Assembly (NCBI GenBank): GCA_964595945.1
Contig: CAZQSL010000078.1
Coordinates: 1 to 17,098, forward strand
Direction: 5' to 3'
DNA length: 17,098 nt
From: CAZQSL01 sp964595945
GTDB lineage: Bacteria > UBP15 > UBA6099 > JAJRTR01
The notes under the pieces are model-generated. The model was not told where the DNA came from and ran no database searches. It saw only the letters and a program-made list of their open reading frames with translations. This document shows positions 1 to 7,950 of this stretch, one piece after another; positions within the stretch are counted from its first letter, which is position 1, and every line of letters starts with the position of its first letter. The position numbers and the translations under genes are program-made.

Positions 1-1221
1 CTGGTCACTCCGATATGTCCGGAAGGTACTGTCGAACCAATCGCGCAGCTCCTCGGACTGCTCGCGCCACGCAGCGAAGTAGTCTTCAACGACTACGGCA
101 TGGCCGCGCCGATAATCGAGGCCGGCCATATCCCCATACATGGCCGTCTGCTGTGCCACAACAAACGTGACCCCCGAGTCATGTCATCCGGCGGCCGCTT
201 CGCATCCTATCACAAAATGCACAACCTTCAGCCCCGGCTCATGCGACATCTGCTCGATGCAGGCATCACCCGCATCGAGGCTGATGGCTCGCCTCCAGGC
301 CTCGACATCACCCTGTGCGAAGGCATGAGGGCTTCTTTTCACGCACCCTATTACTACAGCGCCACGACAAGGAAATGCGCATTTGCCGCTCAAGGGACAA
401 AAAAGTTTTTCGTTGCCGCCAGATGCAACTATCAGTGCGGACAGTCTCAGGGGGCACAGACATACAGCCTCGGCAAAACCACCATGCTCGCAGACGGCAA
501 CACTCACTTCTTTTACGACACACATCCCGCCCGGTCACTCGCTGCATCGGGCGCCGACCGCCTCGTCTACTCGCCGGTCACCCCCAATCACAATCGTTTC
601 GCCCCACCTGACGAATGTATCATGATGGACTGGTCACGCGTCTATTCATTCGGTGACATCCCGGCAATGTGGGGCGCCGTCAGAGAAGACCGACTCGCCA
701 GAATCCTCGCGAACCTCCGCCTGCCCTCCGTCACCACAGTGCTCGATATCGGGTGCGGCGCCGCCCGCAACTCAGACATCTTCCCGCCAGACAGATTTCT
801 CTACCACGGCATCGACATTTCGGACAGGGCGGTCGAAAAAGCCACTGAGGATTTCCCGCATGGACGATTTGCCACTATCGACTTTTCAGATGATTCGGCA
901 GAGTTTCCAGCCTCTTTCCCGGATCGTTTCGACATGCTCATCGACATCGGGTGCTTTCACACGCTGCCACCACACAAACAGGCAGCCTACTTCCACAGGA
1001 CTCATGCGCTGCTCGACCGGGACGGTCTTATGATACTCGCGGCCTGGCATTCGTTACGCCCTTTTACTCCTGTCTGCTACGTGATGGATCAAATCCCCGA
1101 ATGGGGAGTCTCACGCGCCGATGTAGAACGCCTCACCAATGGCCTTTTCTCCATCGAATCATCCGAAACCCGCACGGGCAGCTTCTACGATTTCAGATTC
1201 TGGATGCTTCGCCGCCAATGA
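1..1221 (+). CDS. U32/UbiU-UbiV-like domain fused to class I methyltransferase (5'-truncated)
   Basis: The frame is open from base 1, so the true start lies upstream; 406 residues are visible before TGA. Residues about 25-180 resemble the peptidase-U32 (UbiU/UbiV-type) domain: NDYG, then GRLLCHNKRDPR, cysteines C126, C142 and C146, and MLADGNTHFF, which matches the family's conserved GNT-F segment. In UbiU/UbiV, cysteines in this region bind a 4Fe-4S cluster; whether these do is inference. From about residue 215 a second domain begins, with methyltransferase motif I VLDIGCGAARN near 247, an acidic residue after the second strand (GIDIS) and a motif IV-like MLIDIGCFH. This suggests transfer of a methyl group from SAM to an unknown substrate. 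The joining of these two domains in one chain is unusual. It stands about 190 bp before a promoter-bearing gap and need not be co-transcribed with the next gene. The methyltransferase call is firm; the U32-like call is moderate because the N-terminus is missing. Confidence 0.82.
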   Translation: MVTPICPEGTVEPIAQLLGLLAPRSEVVFNDYGMAAPIIEAGHIPIHGRLLCHNKRDPRVMSSGGRFASYHKMHNLQPRLMRHLLDAGITRIEADGSPPGLDITLCEGMRASFHAPYYYSATTRKCAFAAQGTKKFFVAARCNYQCGQSQGAQTYSLGKTTMLADGNTHFFYDTHPARSLAASGADRLVYSPVTPNHNRFAPPDECIMMDWSRVYSFGDIPAMWGAVREDRLARILANLRLPSVTTVLDIGCGAARNSDIFPPDRFLYHGIDISDRAVEKATEDFPHGRFATIDFSDDSAEFPASFPDRFDMLIDIGCFHTLPPHKQAAYFHRTHALLDRDGLMILAAWHSLRPFTPVCYVMDQIPEWGVSRADVERLTNGLFSIESSETRTGSFYDFRFWMLRRQ

Positions 1222-1291
1222 CTGCCGGCTGACATCGGGACTCGCCGCTGTCACAAATTACGGACATCTGAAGTTTACTGCCGTGATAGCC

Positions 1292-1319
1292 TTTACATTG
1301 AATGACTTGATGATATAAT
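1292..1319 (+). promoter_or_regulatory. Sigma70-like promoter before the 1412 gene
   Basis: TTTACA at 1292-1297 and a perfect TATAAT at 1314-1319 are separated by 16 bp. Transcription would start near 1326 and leave a leader of roughly 85 nt before ATG 1412. It lies in the 190-bp gap after the methyltransferase fusion gene. Predicted from consensus only. Confidence 0.6.
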
Positions 1320-1411
1320 GATTGTCATCTCTGTGGTGTAATTGACATAAATCAACTAATCGTACGGTGAGGCATAGTGGCAAGGAGGGGGAAGAGAAGC
1401 CCGATTTAGAT

Positions 1412-2938
1412 ATGTCCGATAGTATGCGCAAACTCAATGTCAAGCTGCTGTATATTGCCAACTGCAATGTTGAAGACGAATCACTCGACTCCAATATACG
1501 CTTTCCCATCGGATTGCACTCTCTGAAAAAATACGCAGAGAGCCGTGTGCCCGACAACGTGGAAATCACCATCCACACCTTCTACAAAGCCACCCCCATT
1601 TCCACGATCATCAAATCCATATCACCTTCCCCGGACGACCTGATCGGTATTTCATGTTTCATCTGGAATATCGGAAAATCGCTATCACTCGGAAAAAGGA
1701 TCAAGGACAGATACAATTGCAAAATCATCGCCGGCGGCCCTCATACCATCGCGGCAAAAGACTTGATGACAGAAAATCCCTTCATCGATATCTGCGTTAG
1801 AGGCGAGGGCGAAGATGTGTTCGTCAGCATCCTGAACGCATTGGCGAACGGCACGCCTCCGCCCGCCCAGGCAGGCCTGATAGTAAGAGATGGCAATGAA
1901 ATCATCGACCATGGCGGCAACGGCATGATCTCCGACATCAATACTTTACCGGAGATTTTTTCGTCTGACATGATCCGTTCGCTCCCCTCCGGCCAGCCCA
2001 TTTTGTATTTCACCGAACTTGGATGTTTCGGCAACTGCAAGTATTGCACCCAGACCCCCAATCTGCGCCGAATGGACCTCAAAAGGGTGGAAAACGAGCT
2101 CAGGACAATCCTCACCGCTGAAAACACCGGCGAGCTCGGTCTGATCGATACCGACATGAGTTTTGATCTCAAGAGGACAAAACAGATTCTACGCATGATC
2201 ATAAAATACAATGTCAAAAATGTTGCTGTCAGGATTTTTTTCGGATTTCTCAATATCGACGACGAAATTATCGAAATTCTCAATCACGGCGAGTTTTACA
2301 TCATGATCGGCATTCAGTCGCTTGACAGAAACACCGTAATAGACATGAACCGCAGTTTGTATGTCAGGCGCAGGAGCACCGATTCGCTGGTCGCGGCGCT
2401 CGGTCGGCTCGACAAAAGAAAAATGAACGTGAATTTCATTTATGGCCTACCCGGCGACACATACGAGACATTCGGCGACAATCTCAGATGGATACAGGGT
2501 ATTGGCGTCTACTACGGTGTTTTTCAGCTTCTTCTCCTGCCGGGCACCCAACTGAGGATACATGCCGCGAAATATGGCATCCGCTATAGAAATAAGCCTT
2601 ATTACAATGTCATTCACACTGATTCTTTCCCGCGCAAGGATATCCTCAAGGCAAGATCAAGCATATTCTGGACTTATGCCCTGTCCACTATAATGCAGAT
2701 ACACGAAGCGCAGGCGCTCGCTCAGCAGGGGATTCTTTTGTGGGATATCGTGCAGCATTTTCCGATGCTTACGACAAAGCAGCTCAAGGTATATTGCGAT
2801 GGCACTGACACCGGATGCATGGTCTTGAAAAATGAGAAGAACGATGGGCTCAGGGCCTGGCTCAGACAACTGATCAGCGACCTCGCGGCAACCGACTCCC
2901 ATGCCGCAGCGCTACTTCCGTTCTGCAACAGAGTATAA
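1412..2938 (+). CDS. B12-binding-domain radical SAM protein (paralogue A)
   Basis: 508 residues from ATG 1412. Residues about 10-170 form a cobalamin-binding-like Rossmann domain (GISCFIW, IIAGGPH, VRGEGEDVF); no DxHxxG lower-ligand motif is seen, as in many of this class. The rSAM barrel follows with CFGNCKYC (C205, C209, C212), IGIQSLD and YGLPGD, then a C-terminal region of about 120 residues. B12-dependent rSAM enzymes often methylate unactivated carbon or phosphorus, or rearrange rings; the substrate here is unknown. It is clearly paralogous to the convergent gene ending at 3010: the RGEGE, TE-GCF-C-YCT, GLPGD, LPGT, KPYYNV/KPFYNV and LLWDI/YLWDI blocks occur in the same order. The start is uncertain: GTG 1367 and ATG 1424 are also in frame. 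The AAGGAGG at 1382-1388 is too far (23 nt) from 1412 to decide it. Confidence 0.93.
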   Translation: MSDSMRKLNVKLLYIANCNVEDESLDSNIRFPIGLHSLKKYAESRVPDNVEITIHTFYKATPISTIIKSISPSPDDLIGISCFIWNIGKSLSLGKRIKDRYNCKIIAGGPHTIAAKDLMTENPFIDICVRGEGEDVFVSILNALANGTPPPAQAGLIVRDGNEIIDHGGNGMISDINTLPEIFSSDMIRSLPSGQPILYFTELGCFGNCKYCTQTPNLRRMDLKRVENELRTILTAENTGELGLIDTDMSFDLKRTKQILRMIIKYNVKNVAVRIFFGFLNIDDEIIEILNHGEFYIMIGIQSLDRNTVIDMNRSLYVRRRSTDSLVAALGRLDKRKMNVNFIYGLPGDTYETFGDNLRWIQGIGVYYGVFQLLLLPGTQLRIHAAKYGIRYRNKPYYNVIHTDSFPRKDILKARSSIFWTYALSTIMQIHEAQALAQQGILLWDIVQHFPMLTTKQLKVYCDGTDTGCMVLKNEKNDGLRAWLRQLISDLAATDSHAAALLPFCNRV

Positions 2939-3009
2939 CGGGGCAATTATCTCCCGAGCCAAGCTGCGGCCAGCCACGACTGTTTTGCAAGTCTTCCAGA
3001 TGGATTTCA

Positions 3010-4542
3010 TCATTTGACAATAGGATCAAGCGATGCGAGTCCGAGTGCCTCGCGGGCAGCATTATCTTTTTTTGCGGTCTCGCGAAGCAGTTTGTAACAG
3101 ATACCCCTGATCCTTTCGAACCTCGTCACTTTCAGCAGAAACTCGAAAATGTCGCCACCCTCAAGATTATCCGCAATCATCGATGGGTCAGCGTAAGGAA
3201 ATTTTTCGGCTATGTCCCAGAGATACACGCCATTACCGGCGAGTTGTCTAAGTCCCGGCGACTTGAATAGCTTCATCAGGCCAGTGAACCAGAACAGTGT
3301 CGATTTTGATTTTTTCATCTCCGCGCGCGAATATGTGCTCGTGCATTCGACATTGTAAAACGGCTTCTTCTTGAAGACGATGCCATATTTTTTCGCCGTC
3401 CGCCTGTATTCAGTACCAGGCAAGGCAAGGTTTTGCACGACCCATACATCGGTAAGCCCCATGCTCTGCGCCCATTTCATGGAGCATCCGAGAGCGGCGT
3501 AATTGTCGCCCGGGAGGCCGAAGATGAATTGTGCGCAGATGATGGTTGGTGAGATGAACTCAAAAGCCTTTTCGAGTGCCGCAGCACGTTTTTCGAGATT
3601 GTACACCTTTCTTCCGGCCGACTCGATGACGTCTTGATTGGTCGACTGAAACCCCATCACTATACGGTCGATATTGCGGCCGAGCAAGGTGAGCGTTTCA
3701 TCGTCGCAGGAGAGAAACCCGTAATTGATACTGATCTTCCGCTTATGGATATTGTTTTTTTCGACTATGCGGAGGATACTCTTGAACCTTTCGAGGTCCC
3801 ACGTCAGGTCCGAATCCCAGATGTTGAGATAGGTAGCGTTTTTAATGGCGAGCAGTCTGGTCAGTTCGGCCTCGACGACGTTTATGTCTCTGAAACGAAG
3901 CGGAGGTCCGAGCGTGCAATACCTGCATTTGCAGAAACAGCCGCGCTCGGTGTGATAATACAGCTCTCCGCCTTCAAATGAAGCGACAAATCCATCAGTG
4001 TAAATGGAGGGAAGGGAATTGAGATCCTTGACAATGCCTCTGCCGCCGCAATCCACGACGGTTTTTCCATCACGGAGCGTAATGCCTTTCGCGCGGGGCA
4101 CCCCATTGCCGGCCGCGAGTGAGTCGAGGATATCACGCAACACTTCTTCGCCTTCGCCGCGCACGCAGACATCTATGAATTTTTGCTTTTTCAAAATGTC
4201 TTCGGTTTCTTCCGACTCAGGGCCACCCATGATGATGGTGATCGCCCGATTGATTATCTTTGCCTGAGCCGCCACCGCATAGGAGCGTTCGAGATTCCAG
4301 AAGTAGCATGATATCCCGAGCACATCGGTCGATGCCGGATCGATGGATGCAACGATATCCCCGACACTGTCACCGCTACGGTAAGTATGGATGGAAATAT
4401 CCAATGCGGACGGGTCCGCCGAGTTTATCTCAGCATATTCCTTGAGATACATGAGGCCGGCAGGGAGCGCGACGCTTGGGTCTTCATTTCCGAAAAGAAT
4501 CCTGAAATCGGCGAGATAGATCAGCTTGACTCTCAGCGCCAT
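3010..4542 (-). CDS. B12-binding-domain radical SAM protein (paralogue B)
   Basis: 510 residues. ATG 4542 is chosen because TGGAGG lies 9 nt upstream; a longer reading from GTG 4563 would swallow that ribosome site. A B12-binding-like domain fills residues about 1-170 (GISCYFWN, IIMGGPE, VRGEGEEVL). The rSAM motif CFCKCRYC (C202, C206, C209) contains an extra Cys at 204. GFLSCDDE, MGFQST and FGLPGD mark later barrel strands, and an uncharacterised C-terminal segment contains KPFYNVECT and YLWDIAEKFP. It is convergent with its paralogue at 1412-2938, with a 71-bp gap that holds no convincing terminator, only a 4-bp GCTG/CAGC stem at 2963-2974. Two diverged copies side by side suggest successive modifications or two related substrates (inference). 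It probably has its own promoter at 4643-4672. Confidence 0.94.
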   Translation of the reverse strand: MALRVKLIYLADFRILFGNEDPSVALPAGLMYLKEYAEINSADPSALDISIHTYRSGDSVGDIVASIDPASTDVLGISCYFWNLERSYAVAAQAKIINRAITIIMGGPESEETEDILKKQKFIDVCVRGEGEEVLRDILDSLAAGNGVPRAKGITLRDGKTVVDCGGRGIVKDLNSLPSIYTDGFVASFEGGELYYHTERGCFCKCRYCTLGPPLRFRDINVVEAELTRLLAIKNATYLNIWDSDLTWDLERFKSILRIVEKNNIHKRKISINYGFLSCDDETLTLLGRNIDRIVMGFQSTNQDVIESAGRKVYNLEKRAAALEKAFEFISPTIICAQFIFGLPGDNYAALGCSMKWAQSMGLTDVWVVQNLALPGTEYRRTAKKYGIVFKKKPFYNVECTSTYSRAEMKKSKSTLFWFTGLMKLFKSPGLRQLAGNGVYLWDIAEKFPYADPSMIADNLEGGDIFEFLLKVTRFERIRGICYKLLRETAKKDNAAREALGLASLDPIVK

Positions 4543-4642
4543 GCCGGTAGGCCTCCAGAACACATCTGTTTTTTTTCACGAAAAAGAACCATCTGACCTA
4601 TCCCGGAAAGCCATCGTCGAAGCGCGCCTCTTCACATATATC

Positions 4643-4672
4643 ATTCTATCGCAGCGGAGATACATCCGTAAA
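4643..4672 (-). promoter_or_regulatory. Predicted promoter of the 4542 gene
   Basis: Read on the minus strand, TTTACG (4672-4667) and TAGAAT (4648-4643) are 18 bp apart, giving a leader of roughly 95 nt. The -35 box falls inside the 4662-4689 inverted repeat. Confidence 0.45.
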
Positions 4673-4689
4673 GCGCGCGGCGCGGATGT
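4662..4689. promoter_or_regulatory. Inverted repeat over the -35 region (possible operator)
   Basis: Perfect 7-bp arms ACATCCG (4662-4668) and CGGATGT (4683-4689) flank a 14-nt GC-rich spacer between the TGA of the 4701 gene and the 4542 gene. It could be an operator. It could also be a weak terminator for the upstream minus-strand operon, but no T-run follows it on the minus strand, so I favour the operator reading slightly. Confidence 0.3.
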
Positions 4690-4700
4690 GGGCATAGTAG

Positions 4701-5084
4701 TCAGCGGCGCCCCTGCTGAAATGGCCCGGCGGAAAATTTTCCCTGCCGTTTTTCGAGGTTCTTCCGTAAATTTTTCAGTTCGGCATCCGCCTCATCAGGT
4801 TTGACGACCGAGAGCTCGAAAATCGTCTGTGTCTCGCCATCCGGACACGCGACCTGGATTTTTTCGAGCGATCCCCACGGCATCTGGCCGTTGAACATCA
4901 AAAGGTTAAGGCTCGGCATCAGTGCCGCGAACGCATTCATGCACAGTCCCTGGGGCGTGAGTGCATCGACGATATAGAACGTCTGGCCGACAAAATGATT
5001 ACCGCGGCAGCCGCGCCCTTTTTGCGAGACGACCGTGATTTTTATATCTCTCGCGAAATCTTTCTGATCTCCCAATATACCCAT
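4701..5084 (-). CDS. Small TIGR04076-family-like protein
   Basis: 127 residues from ATG 5084, preceded by GGAG 6 nt away; the open frame runs much further upstream but that part is the shadow of the neighbouring rSAM gene. The body matches the uncharacterised TIGR04076 pattern: DIKITVVSQKGRGC at the N-terminus, a VG-TF segment, PQGLCMNAF, LLMFNGQMPW and the closing VACPDGETQTIFEL. The cysteines are C26, C48 and C80, which fits a metal- or cofactor-associated small protein (inference; the family has no established function known to me). A charged tail of about 30 residues extends past the usual domain end. It lies 22 bp after the stop of the B12-rSAM gene, on the same strand and without a promoter between them. 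That makes it a likely partner, carrier or substrate of that enzyme (inference). Confidence 0.82.
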   Translation of the reverse strand: MGILGDQKDFARDIKITVVSQKGRGCRGNHFVGQTFYIVDALTPQGLCMNAFAALMPSLNLLMFNGQMPWGSLEKIQVACPDGETQTIFELSVVKPDEADAELKNLRKNLEKRQGKFSAGPFQQGRR

Positions 5085-5106
5085 GTCGATCTCCACAAAG
5101 CAAAAT

Positions 5107-6708
5107 TCAGTCGCGGGCGTCAGGGCCATACCGCTGCGATACCCCGCGAACGTATTCCCCGATAATAGCAGCGTACACGCGTCTGTTGACCCGTTTATCA
5201 CCGCATCTGTCGTAAATGCCGAAAAGCAGCGGCAGCATTTCGGCATCGTTGCAATACCCGTGCTTTTCAGTGAAAGCGGCCGCAAGTAGCGCCGCGCCAC
5301 GGTCTGTATCCCGACGGATGTGTTCCCATCTGCGGCCGCCTTCTTCGTCGAATGGGACGCCAGCGGCCATTTCGAGCAGCGACCCCGCTGGACGAGGCAA
5401 TATGCCGAATGACCGCGCGCGGTCATAAAAAGCCGTGTGAGGATACAGCATGAATTTGTTGATCGTGATACTGTCGATGAGCGGCGAATGACCGCGCAGA
5501 AAACCCGCGAGACGAGCCACTTCTTCCTGCGTTTCGTGAGGAAACCCCGTGATGATATCGAGCCCGACCCAGATATTGTACTGTCTGCACAGTTCCATCA
5601 CTTCCACGATCTGAGGGAGATCGAGTCTTTTGGTAACATAACGCCTGATGTTGCGCGTGAGCGACTCGAATCCGAAATACAGCCGTATACAGCCCGCTGC
5701 CGCGAGCGATTCGATCTTTTCCTCATCGAGATTTTCAAACATCGCGCAATCGGACCATCGGATATCGAGGCCGGAATCGTTGATTGCGGCCGCAAATTCC
5801 GATGTGAATTCCGGAGTCATGTTGAGACACGAATTTAAAAAAATATAATTGCGGCACCCGGTGGACTCGACGACAGCACATAGCTGAGCAATAGTTTCGG
5901 AGATATCCAGATGGCAATGCTCACGAAAACGGGAATTGTAGCAGTAACCGCAGTTTTTTTCGCATCCTGCTGAAAACCTGAATGGAAGCACCAGTGTATC
6001 ATCACTGCAACGCTCCTCGAATCCGGCTGGCACTCGTGTCCGGTACTTTTCAAGATCGAAGACTGAGAAATCGGGCGGAGCGAAAGTATCAATGTCGCGC
6101 GGTGGATTGGCCGTGAGCGCGCCGTCCTTCATATAGATCAGTCCGGGCACTGTTTGTGGGGATGGAGAAGGTTTCGATATTTCGCCACACAGCGCGAGAA
6201 ACGCTCCGTGCCCGCAGTACGAGAACAGGTCAAGACTCGATATGCAGTAGTCGAGATGCCCGGTTGCCATCAGTTCGAAAAAGCCTTCCGTGTAGAGCAG
6301 TCCGCCGGCAACAGTGACGCATCTGCATCTTCCAGACAGTTCACGCGCAAGTGTCAGCATGGCTCCGTTTTTCGTGAACTTCGGCATCAGGTCCATCGAA
6401 AAGGCATATACCGTGCCATCGGCGCAGGGTACATATTCGAGCAACTGATCGACGGCCCGCAACAGTTCTCTGTCCGGATTTCCGGCAATATAACTTTCGA
6501 TCCGCTGCCTGTCATGGAAATGTGAGAGAATGCCCCTCAGGGCAGGCTCGTGTACGATCAGCCTGCCGAAATCCACCACGGAAATGTCATAGCCGTGCGT
6601 CTTCATATAGCCGCAAAGTATCGCGACACCGAGCGAAGGGATCGCCGTGTTGATCTCCCTGAACGAATCATCGGGCGGTATGATCAAAACTATTCTGTCT
6701 ATCTTCAT
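5107..6708 (-). CDS. B12-binding-domain radical SAM protein
   Basis: 533 residues from ATG 6708. Residues about 1-190 are a B12-binding-like Rossmann domain (IPSLGVAILCGYM, DISVVDFG, VAGGLLY). A linker with PPDFSVFDLEKY, typical of B12-rSAM proteins, leads to the barrel with CEKNCGYC (C249, C253, C256), LYFGFESL and DIITGFPHET. The C-terminal 110 residues are probably helical and contain C-D-D-type elements without a recognised domain. It belongs to a different subgroup from the 1412/4542 pair, since neither its cluster context nor its tail matches theirs. It is the first gene of a minus-strand pair with the TIGR04076-type gene and is transcribed from the divergent gap. No strong ribosome site is seen; GGGAG lies about 18 nt upstream of ATG. 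Confidence 0.94.
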   Translation of the reverse strand: MKIDRIVLIIPPDDSFREINTAIPSLGVAILCGYMKTHGYDISVVDFGRLIVHEPALRGILSHFHDRQRIESYIAGNPDRELLRAVDQLLEYVPCADGTVYAFSMDLMPKFTKNGAMLTLARELSGRCRCVTVAGGLLYTEGFFELMATGHLDYCISSLDLFSYCGHGAFLALCGEISKPSPSPQTVPGLIYMKDGALTANPPRDIDTFAPPDFSVFDLEKYRTRVPAGFEERCSDDTLVLPFRFSAGCEKNCGYCYNSRFREHCHLDISETIAQLCAVVESTGCRNYIFLNSCLNMTPEFTSEFAAAINDSGLDIRWSDCAMFENLDEEKIESLAAAGCIRLYFGFESLTRNIRRYVTKRLDLPQIVEVMELCRQYNIWVGLDIITGFPHETQEEVARLAGFLRGHSPLIDSITINKFMLYPHTAFYDRARSFGILPRPAGSLLEMAAGVPFDEEGGRRWEHIRRDTDRGAALLAAAFTEKHGYCNDAEMLPLLFGIYDRCGDKRVNRRVYAAIIGEYVRGVSQRYGPDARD

Positions 6709-6749
6709 GCCATGCCGGAGAAAACTCCCTCTCGCTCCCTGTGCCTGTC

Positions 6750-6779
6750 ATTATGTAATTATAATTTGTTCCACGTCAA
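6750..6779 (-). promoter_or_regulatory. Promoter of the 6708-4701 minus-strand operon
   Basis: On the minus strand, TTGACG (6779-6774) and CATAAT (6755-6750) are 18 bp apart, each one mismatch from consensus. The leader to ATG 6708 would be about 35 nt. It sits back to back with the plus-strand promoter at 6841-6869. Confidence 0.55.
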
Positions 6780-6840
6780 ATTATTGGCGCCGGGGCAACA
6801 TTTTGCGCACACAGTGATGGCTGCTCCATATTACATGGCA

Positions 6841-6869
6841 TTGCGATTGCATTTTCGAGCATTTATAAT
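6841..6869 (+). promoter_or_regulatory. Promoter of the 6883-8843 operon
   Basis: TTGCGA (6841-6846) and a perfect TATAAT (6864-6869) are 17 bp apart. Transcription should start near 6876, only about 7 nt before ATG 6883, so a near-leaderless mRNA is predicted, or translation may begin at in-frame ATG 6901. Confidence 0.62.
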
Positions 6870-6882
6870 TGTAACATGAACA

Positions 6883-7950
6883 ATGACGGAATATACCGAT
6901 ATGACAACCCGCAAAGCAACCTCTGCGTCCGGCGTTAACGATCTCTCACGCCATGACAGCCACAAAAAACATGTCGAAATCAACATCGGAAGCGCCTGCA
7001 ACAACAGATGCGTTTTCTGCGTCAATGAGGCAAAGCGCGGCATCGTACCATTCGAGCAGATCATCGCCGAAGCCGCAGCCTATGCCGCTGCTGGCTGCAA
7101 TTCCGTCGGCTTCATCGGCGGCGACCCCACCGTACATCCGGACATAGTCGCCATTGGCCGCGAATGCGCAAGGCTCGGCTACAGACACATCAACATTATC
7201 AGCAATGGCCGCCTGTTCAGCGACGATAGATTTCTCGATAGTCTCATCGAAGCCGGGTTCAACAGATTTTCAGTCTCGATCCACAGCCATCGCGGAGACA
7301 TTGAAGACAGGCTGACCGGAGTGCCCGGCTCATTCGCACAGAAGATAGCAGGCATCAGAAATCTCGTGACCAGACACTCTCAAAGAGCCATCAGAGAGCA
7401 CATCGCCCTCAATATCATCATCCACAAGCTTAATATCAACTCTGCCGACACGCTCCTGAAGTATTTCTCGGACATGGGGGTCACCGAATACCGGCTGCTC
7501 ACGCTTAGACCGGACAAAAATCTCGAAGACAACTGGGAGTCGCTGCTGCCCAGGATTTCGGCAGTGAGGGCGAAGATGCCTTCTGTCATACGCGTGGCTG
7601 ACACAAGGATGCTGCGAGTCACACTCGAGCCAGTCCCAATGTGTGTCTTCCACAATGTACGGGGCATTGAGACCCTCACTGGCACTGACTATCTCGATGC
7701 CATTGTCGCTGACGGCGACACCGATGCAAGGCAACACGGTTCATGGCGGCAAAACAGGATCGGACTGTTCAAGACAAAGTTCCCGTTCTGCTCCGAATGC
7801 TGCTTCGACACTATGTGCGAGGGCTATTGGAAAGGATATGTAGACCGGCTCGGAAGCGGCGAATTTCATCCTGTCGACGCTTCCCGGGCACTCCGGGGAA
7901 AACACCCTGCTCCAGCGCCAAATCAACCAGGCGAGGGCGGCGCCCCATGA
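6883..7950 (+). CDS. Radical SAM protein with C-terminal CxxCx5CxG auxiliary-cluster motif
   Basis: 355 residues from ATG 6883; ATG 6901 is an equally possible start. The barrel begins with CNNRCVFC (C39, C43, C46). The SAM-contacting GGEP motif reads GGDP here. IISNGRL and SVSIHSH mark later strands. The C-terminal quarter has VPMC (C254) and then CSECCFDTMCEGYW (C303, C306, C307, C312), the PxC...CxxCx5CxG arrangement found in a group of rSAM proteins with an extra 4Fe-4S site, related to SPASM/twitch domains. Such enzymes commonly modify peptides or small molecules, but nothing here fixes the substrate. Its TGA overlaps the ATG of the next gene (ATGA), indicating translational coupling. 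There is no Shine-Dalgarno sequence, which fits the very short predicted leader. The extreme C-terminus is a Pro/Gly/Ala tail. Confidence 0.93.
   Translation: MTEYTDMTTRKATSASGVNDLSRHDSHKKHVEINIGSACNNRCVFCVNEAKRGIVPFEQIIAEAAAYAAAGCNSVGFIGGDPTVHPDIVAIGRECARLGYRHINIISNGRLFSDDRFLDSLIEAGFNRFSVSIHSHRGDIEDRLTGVPGSFAQKIAGIRNLVTRHSQRAIREHIALNIIIHKLNINSADTLLKYFSDMGVTEYRLLTLRPDKNLEDNWESLLPRISAVRAKMPSVIRVADTRMLRVTLEPVPMCVFHNVRGIETLTGTDYLDAIVADGDTDARQHGSWRQNRIGLFKTKFPFCSECCFDTMCEGYWKGYVDRLGSGEFHPVDASRALRGKHPAPAPNQPGEGGAP

Noticed and set aside
4568..4589. Stem of GTTTTTTTTC and GAAAAAGAAC resembling a terminator
   Set aside because: The stem is almost all A-U with a tiny loop and lies in the leader of the 4542 gene, so it would not be a stable terminator.
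5085..5426. N-terminal extension of the TIGR04076-type protein
   Set aside because: It runs antiparallel-free but out of frame through the 3' end of the 5107-6708 gene, has low-complexity content, and a GGAG site supports ATG 5084.
7743..7946. N-terminal extension of the 7947 protein
   Set aside because: It is the out-of-frame shadow of the 6883 gene; the ATGA overlap with a ribosome site fixes the start at 7947.
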